Shown here piece after piece: positions 53,997 through 63,392 of a stretch of DNA of 64,000 nt (positions are counted from its first letter, which is position 1; each line of letters starts with the position of its first letter). The stretch lies in the NCBI RefSeq assembly GCF_017745675.1, contig NZ_JAFLJM010000021.1, positions 1 to 64,000 of the forward strand, in the 5' to 3' direction. The position numbers and the translations under genes were made by a program. The notes under the pieces are model-generated. The model was not told the origin of the DNA. It saw only the letters and a program-made list of their open reading frames with translations, and ran no database searches. This DNA is from Alkalihalobacillus sp. BA299 (lineage in GTDB: Bacteria > Bacillota > Bacilli > Bacillales > Bacillaceae_F).

Positions 53997-54623
53997 ATGC
54001 TTTTTCTGGTTTTAAGGATGATTGTAAAACTTTATATACGGGTAAAATTTAATATTAAGGTAATTGGATTAGAAAACGTTCCGAAGAAAGGTTCGCTCAT
54101 AATTGCTTCTAATCATGTCAGCAATTATGATCCTATTATTTTAATGTGTTTGTTAAACAGAAAGGTTCACTTTTTAGCTAAACAAGAGCTATTTAAATTT
54201 CCGATAACCAATTGGTTTTTTAAAAAGGTTCACGCCATTCCTGTCAATCGGAAAACGGGCATAGTTATTCGTGCTGTCAGACATTCGCTATCGGTACTAA
54301 AAGAAGAAAAAGTATTAGGAATTTTTCCTGAAGGTACGAGGTGTAAAAATAGTAAGAAAACTAAGCCGAAAAGAGGAGTAGGTTTTTTTGCATATAAGAG
54401 TGAATCGCCTATTTTACCAATTGCACTAGTTGGAGTAGAAAAAGAAAAAGGGTTACGACATCCAATAAAAGTTGTGATTGGACCGATAATGAAAGTGGAT
54501 GAGTTGGTTCTAATGAATTACTCAAAAGTTGCCCAATTAGTTATGAAAGAAATTACAGACATGAAAAATCTATATGAAAAAGACAATAATGAATTACCAT
54601 ACATTACCCAATTCAGTAAATAA
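53997..54623 (+). CDS. 1-acyl-sn-glycerol-3-phosphate acyltransferase (PlsC family)
   Basis: A 208-residue membrane-associated acyltransferase. Motif I is NHVSNYD (HX4D) near residue 40 and motif III FPEGTRC near 108; the region PKRGVGFFAYKSESPILPIA follows. It transfers an acyl group to lysophosphatidate in phospholipid synthesis. Its setting among relics suggests an extra, acquired copy rather than the main PlsC. The start is ATG with AAGGTGAAG upstream. Confidence 0.9.
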   Translation: MLFLVLRMIVKLYIRVKFNIKVIGLENVPKKGSLIIASNHVSNYDPIILMCLLNRKVHFLAKQELFKFPITNWFFKKVHAIPVNRKTGIVIRAVRHSLSVLKEEKVLGIFPEGTRCKNSKKTKPKRGVGFFAYKSESPILPIALVGVEKEKGLRHPIKVVIGPIMKVDELVLMNYSKVAQLVMKEITDMKNLYEKDNNELPYITQFSK

Positions 54624-54698
54624 TATCTTAATAATATTAAGCAATGAATTAGCCGAGCAACTATATTAGGGTTGCTCCTGTTTCTATTGTTCTTAAAT

Positions 54699-54765
54699 GG
54701 GTGCTTATGTTGAATAAGATCAACTAACAAAACAAAATCATTTGCTACACAGTACAACGATACTG
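54699..54765. repeat. Repeat pair, copy 1
   Basis: GGGTGCTTATGTTGAATAAG, ATCAACTAA, and CACAGTACAACGATACT are shared in the same order with 55918-55981. Similar TTGAACAAG phrases recur at about 54946 and 55538. Probably a dispersed non-coding repeat. Confidence 0.75.
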
Positions 54766-54783
54766 GTAATTGAATAAGTGTCA

Positions 54784-54817
54784 AAGAGACGATTACATTC
54801 AAAGTGATCGTCTCTTC
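54784..54817 (+). terminator. Terminator of the acyltransferase gene
   Basis: AAAGAGACGATTAC / GTGATCGTCTCTT stem (mostly paired) 160 bases after the plsC stop; a possible terminator but without a strong T run. Confidence 0.5.
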
Positions 54818-55058
54818 GTATTTGACTAAATACTGTGCAACTAATAAAGTGCGGTTTGAATAACCTATGATTTTTTAATTGGGTATTTATGTTAAAATGT
54901 AATTGACTTTGTGAAATATTGTACTTAAAGTAACGAGGCAGGTTAGTTGAACAAGGATTGAAACCCTATTGATGGGTTAATTTGGCAAGGCGTCGATTGA
55001 AACATCATTGGTTCGGGAAACGTATAAAAAGAAACTCTAAAAAAGGAATTGAGGAACA

Positions 55059-55496
55059 TTGACGGAGTATTTCTTTTTATTGATCTTGTCATTCATAATG
55101 CTTGTGGGGATGTCAGCTTATCTTTGGTATTTATACAAACTGAAAAAGAAAAGTGGAGATTCATATAAGATAGAAATCAAGAATATTCTTGCCTTAGTCT
55201 TTTTTATTCTTCTATCTGGGGCTCTATTCGTTCACTTTTTGTTGGATTTGCCAAACGTGTTGGCTAATAAAACGGAACAATATAAAGGGAACTGTGAAGT
55301 TTGGGTATTTGAAAGTGCAAGGGGAGGACATACTTCTGTGGAATTTGAAAACCATAACATTATGTTTCCTGAAAATTATCAAGGGGCAGAGGAAGGCAGC
55401 TACTATTGTGAAGTTGAATATTATCCGCGAACCGAAACGGGTAAGTCATTGAAACTTTATGAAACAAAGGGTGGAGAATTATTAAGTTCAAAATAA
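55059..55496 (+). CDS. Membrane protein, unknown (145 residues)
   Basis: Two transmembrane helices (about 4-26 and 43-64) are followed by a C-terminal extracytoplasmic domain of 80 residues with two cysteines (YKGNCEVWVFESARGG; SYYCEVEYY), which may pair. I do not recognise the family. The start is TTG at 55059 behind TGAGGAACA. It may be a cell-surface factor of the accessory region. Confidence 0.6.
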   Translation: MTEYFFLLILSFIMLVGMSAYLWYLYKLKKKSGDSYKIEIKNILALVFFILLSGALFVHFLLDLPNVLANKTEQYKGNCEVWVFESARGGHTSVEFENHNIMFPENYQGAEEGSYYCEVEYYPRTETGKSLKLYETKGGELLSSK

Positions 55497-55611
55497 GTTT
55501 CATCTTCAACTATCGGAAGCGATTGTTTAACAAAGGCATAGTTGAACAAGAATTTATTTTTTGATGAAGTAGAATAACTATTAAAAATAGGATTTTGAGG
55601 TAGGTGGAAAA

Positions 55612-55878
55612 ATGATATGGATGTATGTAGGAATAGTAATCATTTTAATATTAGGTGCTTTCCTAATAATTTTTGGGTTTAAATTTACTAAAGAGAAACA
55701 TAAAAAAGCAGAATATATAGACAATACTGCCGTGTACAATGCTGGGATAGTGGAAACAATCGTACTATTTTTACTATCTTTTATACTCAAGTTTATTCCA
55801 TATTGGTTAATGAAAGTTATTTTAATTTTAATGGGTTTATCGTTAATTATTTTTGGAGTTTTTCTTCTTGCCACATAA
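55612..55878 (+). CDS. Small membrane protein, unknown (88 residues)
   Basis: Three hydrophobic segments: about 4-24, 49-61 and 66-87. ATG has GAGGTAGGTGG upstream. No family recognised. It may be co-transcribed with the 145-residue gene 115 bases upstream. Confidence 0.55.
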   Translation: MIWMYVGIVIILILGAFLIIFGFKFTKEKHKKAEYIDNTAVYNAGIVETIVLFLLSFILKFIPYWLMKVILILMGLSLIIFGVFLLAT

Positions 55879-55917
55879 ATAAGTTGGAATAGTGAGGAAA
55901 TCTGTTATTGAACAAAC

Positions 55918-55981
55918 GGGGGCTTATGTTGAAGAAGATCAACTAATAAAATCTTTTGTTTCACAGTACAACGATACTATT
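55918..55981. repeat. Repeat pair, copy 2
   Basis: GGGGGCTTATGTTGAAGAAG, ATCAACTAA and CACAGTACAACGATACT match 54699-54765 in order and strand. Preceded by TTGAACAAAC. Confidence 0.75.
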
Positions 55982-56025
55982 CAATAGAAATTGATATTCC
56001 ACAATTGGCGCGATCGAGGAAGACC

Positions 56026-56069
56026 AAAGCCTAATTCCTCGCTAAAGATAAGGAGGATTAGGCTTTTTC
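56026..56069 (+). terminator. Terminator
   Basis: AAAGCCTAATTCCTC / GAGGATTAGGCTTTTT, a 14-pair stem with a 12-base loop and a T run. It would end a transcript from the small membrane genes. Confidence 0.85.
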
Positions 56070-56356
56070 ACTTAAAATCGTTGACGTTCTTCTATTGGTA
56101 AACATGTTGACATCAAGTGGTAAATTTCGTGGCAAGTGCTGGTAAAAAACATGGCAGAGATGGTACATTCTTGTGGCTGTAATCAATTAAACTTCAACTA
56201 TATTAAATCATTGGTAAATAAGGTAGTCAAAAAACTGTTTATAACATATTTTTCCTCACATGCTTTTCTTAATAAATTGATAACCCCTTCTTTTTTCTTA
56301 GTAAATACTCATATACTTTACTTAAGTATTAATTCGTTATGCGAAATAATAATATT

Positions 56357-56380
56357 GCCATTGAAGTTAACTTCAATGGC
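56357..56380 (-). terminator. Perfect palindrome, probable terminator of the two-gene module
   Basis: GCCATTGAAGTT / AACTTCAATGGC pair perfectly; on the minus strand AATATTATTATTT follows. It lies 44 bases after the end of the membrane gene. Confidence 0.6.
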
Positions 56381-56423
56381 CTTAGTTTGATGAATGTAAT
56401 GGACAATAAATTAGAATTCCTAA

Positions 56424-57077
56424 TTATTCAGAGTTATTATTTTTCTGTCCCTTTATATGATTAATAGCAGTATGAGCTGCATTAATGTTAAAACATTGAA
56501 AGAGATTATAAATAAAACTTTTTAGTTCAATTAAAGAGTGTATTACAAAAGTAACATACACTGCTATTAAAAATGATGTTATACCTTCATTTAATTTATT
56601 CGATAAAAATTGTAGATGCCATTCCTTGGACATATTTTTAAAAATTAATAGCGCTAATAAGTTAAAGATAATCAATATTAAATATAACAAACTCAAACCT
56701 AAAAAGTAGTAATTATATTCCGCAAACCTACTTCTTTCCTTTGAATCCATTGAAATAAGTGTAATCAATGTCTCTCCGTTGACCAAAGCCTGAAATATCG
56801 CATAACCTGTAATTATTACTGCAAATGTAGGTATAACAATCTCATTTACTTCTTTAACGAAGTCTCTATAACTTTCTATTGCATTAATATTTTCCATAAA
56901 ATAAAACTTTAAAAAAAGAAAGGCTATAATTCCAAATATCAATAAAAATATTGTTCTTTTCTGAGAAGGTAGAACTAACCTTAGACTCCTTTTAAATAAT
57001 TTATACGAGGATGTGTTTATGTCTGTTAGCAAACTCCTAGTATTTTTGCTAAAATTATCACTTTTATCTGTGCTCAT
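56424..57077 (-). CDS. Unrecognised four-TM membrane protein of a two-gene module
   Basis: A 217-residue protein with four hydrophobic segments at about 41-60, 84-106, 124-147 and 162-186. The N-terminus (40 residues) and the tail are polar. I do not recognise a family. It is eight bases downstream of the 316-residue partner, on the same strand. A soluble sensor plus a small multi-TM partner is a layout seen in several phage defence systems (for example Kiwa), but I see no sequence hallmark of any named system. AT-rich like its neighbour. Confidence 0.75.
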   Translation of the reverse strand: MSTDKSDNFSKNTRSLLTDINTSSYKLFKRSLRLVLPSQKRTIFLLIFGIIAFLFLKFYFMENINAIESYRDFVKEVNEIVIPTFAVIITGYAIFQALVNGETLITLISMDSKERSRFAEYNYYFLGLSLLYLILIIFNLLALLIFKNMSKEWHLQFLSNKLNEGITSFLIAVYVTFVIHSLIELKSFIYNLFQCFNINAAHTAINHIKGQKNNNSE

Positions 57078-57085
57078 TATATCAC

Positions 57086-58036
57086 CTATTTACTTAGGTA
57101 TTTATAATACAATTTTTCAATGGCTCCAAAAAACTTATCATATATTCTTTTATTTCCTTCACTAATTTCATTAAATTCTTGTTTATTTATAACCTTTCCA
57201 GCGATGTTATCAATGTTTTCATCAAATGATTCATCATCATCTAGAGATATATCCATTTCTTCAGTAAAAGAGTCATCTTTAAGAGTTTTCCTTGATCCAT
57301 CTTTATATTTTACTCTTATTGACGGTTTAACCAAACCCTTAGTATCATCTAATATTTCAGCAACTTTATTCTTATTATCCGGTGTATTTATTTGAACAGA
57401 ACCACTACCACTTTCTACATCATCCAATATTTCAGTAAGATGAATGAACGTATCATTGTTTGATATATCTCCATTTAAAGGGTAAAATCTAAGAGTTACA
57501 TTTTGAATTTTTGCAACTTTCTTCAATTCCTCTTTAATAACGCCCTCAAATGGTATAGCTACAATATTTAAGTGTACTGAAGGCAATTTCTCTTCTTTAT
57601 CATTAACTTTTTCGTTATATAACCGAATATAAGATTGAAGTAAATGCTTTGATGTAGATGAAAAATTAGCCAAAGTTGGACTACCCTTTTGGTTTTTCAC
57701 TAATACCATTCTATGGTTTTTTAAGTTAATTAAGAAGTATGAATATGGGTCAGATGGATAAATTTCATGAGTTCTTGTTAGCCCTTCACCTTCTCTATAA
57801 ATTGATTTCACCTCTAATTTTGTCCTCTTTATCAATAATCCGGCTAACACAAATTCCCCCTTTGTCATTAGGATCTTTATATTCTCAAAAAAATAAGTAG
57901 ATCCCTTATTTTCCCTAATAATATCCTGTTGAAATGCAGGCAAAATAATATCCTCAAAGTGTTCAAGCATAGGTTCATTATCTTTTCCAAAAGTACAATT
58001 AAAATTAGCAATAGAAAGTTTTTTATTTTCTAGCAT
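57086..58036 (-). CDS. Unrecognised 316-residue soluble protein of a two-gene module
   Basis: A soluble 316-residue protein with no signal or membrane segment. The first 190 residues look alpha/beta (ILMTKGEFVLAGLLIKRTKL; FLINLKNHRMVLVKNQKGSP; VHLNIVAIPFEGVIKEELKK), followed by an acidic stretch (EEMDISLDDDESFDENID near 270) and a basic, helical C-terminal tail. No enzyme motif seen. It is the first gene of the module, next to glmS on the same strand, in AT-rich DNA. Function unknown; a sensor role in defence is speculation from position and layout. Confidence 0.75.
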   Translation of the reverse strand: MLENKKLSIANFNCTFGKDNEPMLEHFEDIILPAFQQDIIRENKGSTYFFENIKILMTKGEFVLAGLLIKRTKLEVKSIYREGEGLTRTHEIYPSDPYSYFLINLKNHRMVLVKNQKGSPTLANFSSTSKHLLQSYIRLYNEKVNDKEEKLPSVHLNIVAIPFEGVIKEELKKVAKIQNVTLRFYPLNGDISNNDTFIHLTEILDDVESGSGSVQINTPDNKNKVAEILDDTKGLVKPSIRVKYKDGSRKTLKDDSFTEEMDISLDDDESFDENIDNIAGKVINKQEFNEISEGNKRIYDKFFGAIEKLYYKYLSK

Positions 58037-58284
58037 TAAAGCTTATCCCCCGTTAATTTAACATATTTAACCTTACACTTTTTCATAATAGAGCTTTTAA
58101 GTGAAGGTTAACTTATCCAAAAATTAAAATATTTATAAAATAGATAAAAGATCAATACTAATTTTTAAATAAGTTAGTAAAATAAAAAAAGTTTATTTAT
58201 CTAATAATATAAGGCATTAAATCGTAATTAAGTTTGCTTAAATCACATGTATAATAATTACAAGTTGGAAATTTACAATATTTT

Positions 58285-58333
58285 AAAAAATAAAAAACCT
58301 TAATACAGAAAGCTTATCTCTGTATCAAGGTAA
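58285..58333 (-). terminator. Terminator, probably of glmS
   Basis: ACCTTAATACAGA / TCTGTATCAAGGT (12 of 13 pairs); on the minus strand TTTTTTATTTTTT follows. Confidence 0.85.
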
Positions 58334-58417
58334 AATTTTAATGACTTATTAACTTATTCTTAAGTGGACCAATAGTTGAGACAAAATTAATTATAAGTCA
58401 TAATCACTTATCAACAG

Positions 58418-58477
58418 TTTCCAACTTTGTTTTAATGTTTCAAATTTTATTTTAATGTTTCCAACTTTATTTTAAAA
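58418..58477. repeat. Three 20-bp tandem repeats behind glmS, Tn7-end-like
   Basis: TTTCCAACTTTGTTTTAATG, TTTCAAATTTTATTTTAATG and TTTCCAACTTTATTTTAAAA are in tandem without spacers. Eight bases later comes ATACAACA ending at 58485, 21 bases from the glmS stop. A terminal TGT...ACA with several about 20-bp direct repeats, close behind glmS, is what the end of a Tn7-like transposon looks like. No transposase genes are seen. Confidence 0.7.
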
Positions 58478-58506
58478 ATACAACAAGTAAAAGGAGAATT
58501 AATCTC

Positions 58507-60309
58507 TTACTCAACTGTAACTGATTTTGCTAGATTACGTGGCTTATCTACGTCGCAGCCACGATGTAGGGCCGCATAGTATGAGAGCAATTGTAACGTA
58601 ATGACACTTACTAATGGAGTCAAGTATTCGTGGACTTTTGGAATAACAAATGCATCATTTACGTCCTCTAAACCTTCCATACTAATTATGCATGGGTTCG
58701 CTCCACGTGCTGCTACTTCTTTTACATTGCCGCGAATGCTTAGGTTCACATGATCCTGTGTTGCTAAGGCAACAACAGGTGTTCCATCTTCAATTAAAGC
58801 AATCGTTCCGTGCTTTAACTCTCCTCCTGCAAAGCCTTCAGCTTGAATATAAGAAATTTCTTTTAATTTTAGTGCTCCTTCTAATCCAACAAAATAATCA
58901 AGACCACGTCCAATAAAGAAGCAGTTACGTGTCGTTGATAAGAAATCACGCGCTAATTTCTCAATGGTTTCTTTCTGGTCACATAAAGCTTCAATCGAAG
59001 TAGCAACAAGGCTTAATTCGTAAATCGGGTCAAAATCAATATCATAACCTTGAGCATTCGCTGTGTCTACAGCTAAAATAGCTAGAACAGCCATTTGAGC
59101 TGTATAAGCCTTAGTTGAAGCCACCGCAATTTCTGGTCCTGCATACGTATGAAGCGTATAGTTTGCTTCACGAGATAAAGTAGAACCTGGTACATTTGTA
59201 ATCGTTAAAGCAGGATAACCGAGCTTTCTTACATTCACTAAAACGCCTCGACTATCTGCGGTTTCACCACTTTGTGAAATAAAAATAAAGAGTGGGTTCT
59301 CTGATAATAATGGCATGTTATATAAAAATTCACTTGCAATATGAACTTCTACCGGTATGTGAGCCAGTCGTTCAATTAGTTGTTTACCTACCAGTCCTGC
59401 ATGATAACTTGTTCCTGCAGCAATAATATAAATACGATCAGCTGATTTCATAGCTTCACGAATATTGTCATCTAATTGAATCTTATCGTCACTATCTTTG
59501 TACTTCGAAATAATGTTACGGATAACGAAAGGTTGCTCATCGATTTCTTTTAACATGAAATGAGGATATGTGCCTTTTTCAATGTCACTTGCATCTAACT
59601 CAGCCTTAAACGGTTCCCGAGCAATCGTTACTCCTGCTAAGTTTTTAATTTCAATGTTGTCACGAGTCACAATAACAATCTCTTGATCCAATAATTCAAC
59701 AAACGTGTCCGTTACTTGTAACATCGCCATTGCATCACTTGCAACTACATTAACATCGTCACCAATACCAACTAAGAGCGGACTCTTATTTTTTCCAACA
59801 TAAATTTTTTCCGGGTCCATCTCATCTATTAACGCTGCGGCATAAGATCCCTTTAATAGTGATAATGTTTGACGAAATGCTTTTTCCACCGATTGACCTT
59901 CATTAAGAGCTTTCTCAACAAGCTGAACGATCACTTCCGTATCCGTTTCACTCTCGAACGTTACACCTTGTAAATAGTCCCGTTTAAGTTGTTCGTAATT
60001 TTCAATTACTCCATTATGCACAATCGTAAAGCGATGTGAAGTACTTTGATGAGGATGAGCGTTTACTTTACTCGGTTCCCCGTGTGTCGCCCAGCGAGTA
60101 TGACCGATTCCAACCGTTCCTGCTACATCTTCATCTACAATTGCTCGAAGTGTGGCAATCCGTCCCTTTTCTTTAAAAAGGTGCACACCTTCTTCATTCA
60201 CGATTGCAATACCAGCAGAGTCATATCCACGATACTCCAACTTTTCTAAGCCTTTTAATAAAATCTCTTTTGCATCTTCTGTTCCAATATATCCAACTAT
60301 TCCACACAT
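58507..60309 (-). CDS. glmS: Glucosamine-6-phosphate synthase (isomerising)
   Basis: A 600-residue glutamine-fructose-6-phosphate aminotransferase. Catalytic Cys2 after removal of Met in MCGIVGYIG, the glutaminase domain ([18 protein letters not shown]), two SIS domains ([31 protein letters not shown]) and the C-terminal [12 protein letters not shown] loop. It makes glucosamine-6-phosphate for peptidoglycan. Start ATG at 60309 behind AGGAGG. Controlled by the ribozyme upstream. Confidence 0.98.
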   Translation of the reverse strand: MCGIVGYIGTEDAKEILLKGLEKLEYRGYDSAGIAIVNEEGVHLFKEKGRIATLRAIVDEDVAGTVGIGHTRWATHGEPSKVNAHPHQSTSHRFTIVHNGVIENYEQLKRDYLQGVTFESETDTEVIVQLVEKALNEGQSVEKAFRQTLSLLKGSYAAALIDEMDPEKIYVGKNKSPLLVGIGDDVNVVASDAMAMLQVTDTFVELLDQEIVIVTRDNIEIKNLAGVTIAREPFKAELDASDIEKGTYPHFMLKEIDEQPFVIRNIISKYKDSDDKIQLDDNIREAMKSADRIYIIAAGTSYHAGLVGKQLIERLAHIPVEVHIASEFLYNMPLLSENPLFIFISQSGETADSRGVLVNVRKLGYPALTITNVPGSTLSREANYTLHTYAGPEIAVASTKAYTAQMAVLAILAVDTANAQGYDIDFDPIYELSLVATSIEALCDQKETIEKLARDFLSTTRNCFFIGRGLDYFVGLEGALKLKEISYIQAEGFAGGELKHGTIALIEDGTPVVALATQDHVNLSIRGNVKEVAARGANPCIISMEGLEDVNDAFVIPKVHEYLTPLVSVITLQLLSYYAALHRGCDVDKPRNLAKSVTVE

Positions 60310-60423
60310 GGTTATTTTCCTCCTATAATTGGGAGGCAAGTAACACCCATGTAAATTTACTTATCCCCAGGGCATTAACTTGCCCCACTCTTCTTAACTC
60401 TTTATGGCATCAATGTTTTTGAT

Positions 60424-60580
60424 TTTGTACAGAAAGTCACCTCTCTGTTTTTTACAAAAACTTTCGGTTGTGATGTGCAACCGAGGGGCATCCGCCGATC
60501 TTCGATAAACCCCTTCCTCGTCAACTATTCATCTACTCTATGAATAGTTCAGGCGCTTTATTGTAAAATATAGTTGTCTG
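60424..60580 (-). ncRNA. glmS ribozyme riboswitch
   Basis: On the minus strand: AGCGCCTGAACTATTC, GTTGACGAGGAAGGGGTTTA, CGGCGGATGCCCCTCGGTTG, then the P4-type hairpin near 60427-60450. These are the conserved core elements of the glmS self-cleaving ribozyme. The cleavage site is between the A and G at 60557/60556. Glucosamine-6-phosphate triggers cleavage and RNase J decay, lowering glmS mRNA. Confidence 0.97.
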
Positions 60581-60737
60581 ACCTCCATTCTTTTTTCAAA
60601 GTCAAAACTAATCATACAATATGACACTGAAAATGGTCAATCTATTTCCTAAATGAAATATAAAAATGTTAAAAAATTACACTGACCAATCTAAATAAAA
60701 TCAGCTTCTTTTTCAGGTCATATAATATTAAAAATAT

Positions 60738-60770
60738 GCAAAAGCGACACGTCTCGTGCCGCTTTTGCTT
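60738..60770 (-). terminator. Terminator of the cdaA-cdaR-glmM operon
   Basis: Stem GCAAAAGCGGCACGAG / CGTGTCGCTTTTGC, about a dozen pairs, just after the glmM stop. The downstream A/T tract is only moderately T-rich on the minus strand. Confidence 0.8.
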
Positions 60771-60774
60771 ATAC

Positions 60775-62115
60775 TCATAGTCCTAGTTCTTCTCGTACGA
60801 CATCCGAAATTTCATTCACATATTGTTCACAAAGTTCTTCTGTTTGTGCTTCCACCATCACACGGACTAATGGCTCTGTACCAGATGGACGTACGAGTAC
60901 TCGACCATTACCTGCCATTTCTTTCTCCACTTTCTCAATAACTTGTGAGACATTTTCATTGACTTGAACAGCTACTTTATCTGTCACACGAATATTAACA
61001 AGTACTTGTGGGTACTTTTTCATCTCACCTGCAAGTTGTGATAATGGCTTACCTGTCGCTTTCATTATATTTACTAATTGAAGGGCTGATAACATTCCAT
61101 CCCCAGTTGTAATATGATCGAGGAAAATAATATGACCTGATTGTTCTCCTCCAAGGTTATACCCGCCTTTTCTCATTTCTTCCATTACATAGCGGTCACC
61201 GACACTCGTTTGTTTAGCCTCAACGCCAATTTCTTCGATTCCTTTATAAAACCCTAAATTGCTCATCACTGTTGATACGACGGTATTATGTTTTAACCAA
61301 CCTTGCTCTTGCATATATTTTGCGCAAATAAACATAATTTGGTCACCATCGACAATTTTCCCTTTTTCATCAATAGCAATTAATCGATCCGCATCACCAT
61401 CAAAGGCAAGGCCGAGATGTGCCCCTTTTTCAACAACAAACGACGCAAGTGCTTCTGGATGAGTCGAACCCACTCCATCATTGATATTAACACCATTAGG
61501 AGACGTACCCATCGTGAAAATATCAGCCTCTAAATCAGCAAACAAATGTGGAGCAAGTGAAGAAGCTGCACCATGAGCACAATCTAGCGCAATACTCAAT
61601 CCTGAGAAATCTTCTTGTACGGTTTGCTTTAAAAATTGCAAATACTTCTGGCCACCTTCAAAATAATCGTTCACTTGCCCTAACTCAGCCCCTACAGGTC
61701 GTGGCAACGTATCTTCTTCCTCTAATAATCGCTCAATTTCTTTTTCTTGATCATCCAGTAATTTAAAACCATCTGGCCCAAAAAATTTAATGCCATTATC
61801 AGCAACAGGATTATGAGAAGCTGAGATCATGATTCCAGCTTGAGCACTTAATGCTTTGGTGAGAAAAGCAACTCCTGGTGTTGAAATCACACCTAAACGC
61901 ATAACTTCTGCTCCGATTGAAAGTAGCCCTGCAACAAGTGCACCTTCAAGCATTTCACCAGATATTCGTGTATCACGTCCAATTAACACTTTTGGCTTTT
62001 CTGTATTCTTTGTTAAGACATATCCACCAATGCGACCCAATTTAAACGCCAATTCTGGTGTTAATTCGGTATTCGCCACCCCTCGAACTCCATCAGTTCC
62101 AAAATATTTACCCAT
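60775..62115 (-). CDS. glmM: Phosphoglucosamine mutase
   Basis: A 446-residue mutase converting glucosamine-6-phosphate to glucosamine-1-phosphate. Phosphoserine loop [17 protein letters not shown] near residue 100, magnesium loop [11 protein letters not shown] near 240, and C-terminal [15 protein letters not shown]. The start ATG at 62115 has AAGGAGAG upstream. It follows cdaR by 26 bases; GlmM and CdaR both modulate CdaA. Confidence 0.97.
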   Translation of the reverse strand: MGKYFGTDGVRGVANTELTPELAFKLGRIGGYVLTKNTEKPKVLIGRDTRISGEMLEGALVAGLLSIGAEVMRLGVISTPGVAFLTKALSAQAGIMISASHNPVADNGIKFFGPDGFKLLDDQEKEIERLLEEEDTLPRPVGAELGQVNDYFEGGQKYLQFLKQTVQEDFSGLSIALDCAHGAASSLAPHLFADLEADIFTMGTSPNGVNINDGVGSTHPEALASFVVEKGAHLGLAFDGDADRLIAIDEKGKIVDGDQIMFICAKYMQEQGWLKHNTVVSTVMSNLGFYKGIEEIGVEAKQTSVGDRYVMEEMRKGGYNLGGEQSGHIIFLDHITTGDGMLSALQLVNIMKATGKPLSQLAGEMKKYPQVLVNIRVTDKVAVQVNENVSQVIEKVEKEMAGNGRVLVRPSGTEPLVRVMVEAQTEELCEQYVNEISDVVREELGL

Positions 62116-62141
62116 GAATAATCTCTCCTTCAATAAATCCC

Positions 62142-63392
62142 TTATTGATCTTCTTTGTCAAGTTCTTCTACAACTATTAACGCTTTTTCAGTTTCAGTAA
62201 AAAACAACAAGTTTTGTGGACCTACTACTTGTATGTCCACCTCATGTTCTCCTGAAGATAGCTGATTAACATCAACATATGCCTGTATATCTTCTCTGCT
62301 TACTTTATCTAAAAGTAATCGTGACCCTTTGACTATCACATCGGTTAATCGACCCTCAGGAGTTCTAATTTCAGCCGAAAAACCTTCAGATAATCCTGTA
62401 ATCTCTAATGGTATGTCCTCAATCTCCAATGATTCTGCTACACTTAGTTCAATCGTTACATTGATCACTTCAGGGTCTACCTTTTCGACTCCACGTGGCT
62501 TTGGTACTGGTATTTGCACGGTTTGACTTTGTGTAATTGTACTTAAATCCAAATTAATCCCTTCAATTAACGAAAGACTGTTTATTATATTCTGTGGCCC
62601 GAAGATCGTAACTACCTTCGGGTCTACTGTCATAGAATTTATACTTAACCCTTCAGGTAACTCACCTTGTTTTGTTACTTTTACCGGCACTTCTTTATAC
62701 GGACTTGTAATCGGTACTCGAACATCAACTACCGCTGTTTCCATATCAAGGTGTAACTCATTCCCGAAATGATCATAGATCTTTACTGGCACACTTTTTT
62801 CAATAGTTTTATCTGCACCTTTTACATCAACAAAAACCTTTGCAATGGCAACTTGATTAATTAACTCCTCTGCAGCTGTGATCTCAACATTAACTGGTGT
62901 AACAATCGGAAGTCCAATTGAATATCCTTCTGCTATTTCTGATCGATTTACTAAATCAACTTCTACTGGCAGGGAGATCGTTTTCTTTTCCTGTAAGACG
63001 ACACGAACAAACTGAGGAACAATTGAAACGGAAACATCATTCGGAAATCCTCGATGCTCAACACTAACGTGATGTACTCCTGCTTCACGATCCTGTAAAT
63101 CAACGAAAACTTCATACGACGGTCGTGTCACTTGAAAGAGTGTAATAGAGCTCTGTGGCCCCTTTAAATTGACTTGAACACTTTCAGTCATTTCGGTTAC
63201 CGCAAATCTTTCTTCATCATAATGAGCCGTGACCTCAACATCCTCCAATGTATATGTACCAGGACTAACAGGAGGTAAAACCCCTGCTGGCTGATTAGAT
63301 AAATTGTCATAATTCACCATCATAAATAACATTAAAGCAATGAAAAACGATACAATTTTCACAAACCATGGACTATTAAAAAACTTATCCAT
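62142..63392 (-). CDS. cdaR: CdaA regulator CdaR (YbbR domain protein)
   Basis: A 416-residue protein with an N-terminal membrane helix (about 10-28) and four YbbR-type beta domains outside, e.g. [53 protein letters not shown]. It regulates c-di-AMP synthesis by CdaA and lies in the operon cdaA-cdaR-glmM. It overlaps the cdaA stop by eight bases. Confidence 0.95.
   Translation of the reverse strand: MDKFFNSPWFVKIVSFFIALMLFMMVNYDNLSNQPAGVLPPVSPGTYTLEDVEVTAHYDEERFAVTEMTESVQVNLKGPQSSITLFQVTRPSYEVFVDLQDREAGVHHVSVEHRGFPNDVSVSIVPQFVRVVLQEKKTISLPVEVDLVNRSEIAEGYSIGLPIVTPVNVEITAAEELINQVAIAKVFVDVKGADKTIEKSVPVKIYDHFGNELHLDMETAVVDVRVPITSPYKEVPVKVTKQGELPEGLSINSMTVDPKVVTIFGPQNIINSLSLIEGINLDLSTITQSQTVQIPVPKPRGVEKVDPEVINVTIELSVAESLEIEDIPLEITGLSEGFSAEIRTPEGRLTDVIVKGSRLLLDKVSREDIQAYVDVNQLSSGEHEVDIQVVGPQNLLFFTETEKALIVVEELDKEDQ

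Larger units (their letters stand above)
54624..55058. other. Gene-free stretch with hairpins and a repeat
   Basis: About 435 bases. It carries two small hairpins (54655-54678 GAGCAAC / GTTGCTC; 54784-54817) and one copy of a repeat pair (54699-54765). A small reading frame is not credible. Confidence 0.5.
55879..56423. other. Gene-free stretch with repeats and terminators
   Basis: About 545 bases with repeat copy 2, a terminator at 56026-56069 and a perfect palindrome at 56357-56380. A 84-codon plus-strand frame here looks like chance. Confidence 0.5.
58037..58506. other. AT-rich intergenic region behind glmS
   Basis: About 470 bases. It holds the probable glmS terminator (58285-58333) and the three 20-bp repeats (58418-58477). 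The promoter of the two-gene module must lie here too. Confidence 0.6.

Noticed and set aside
56136-56390. 84-codon plus-strand frame
   Set aside because: Low-complexity AT-rich sequence without family features, over a palindrome; treated as chance.
57120-57395. 91-codon plus-strand frame inside the 316-residue gene
   Set aside because: Antisense shadow; lacks a ribosome binding site and is hydrophobic only by codon mirroring.
56424-58036. A named defence system (Kiwa)
   Set aside because: Sizes and layout are similar, but order differs and I see no KwaA or KwaB sequence hallmarks; kept as unknown.
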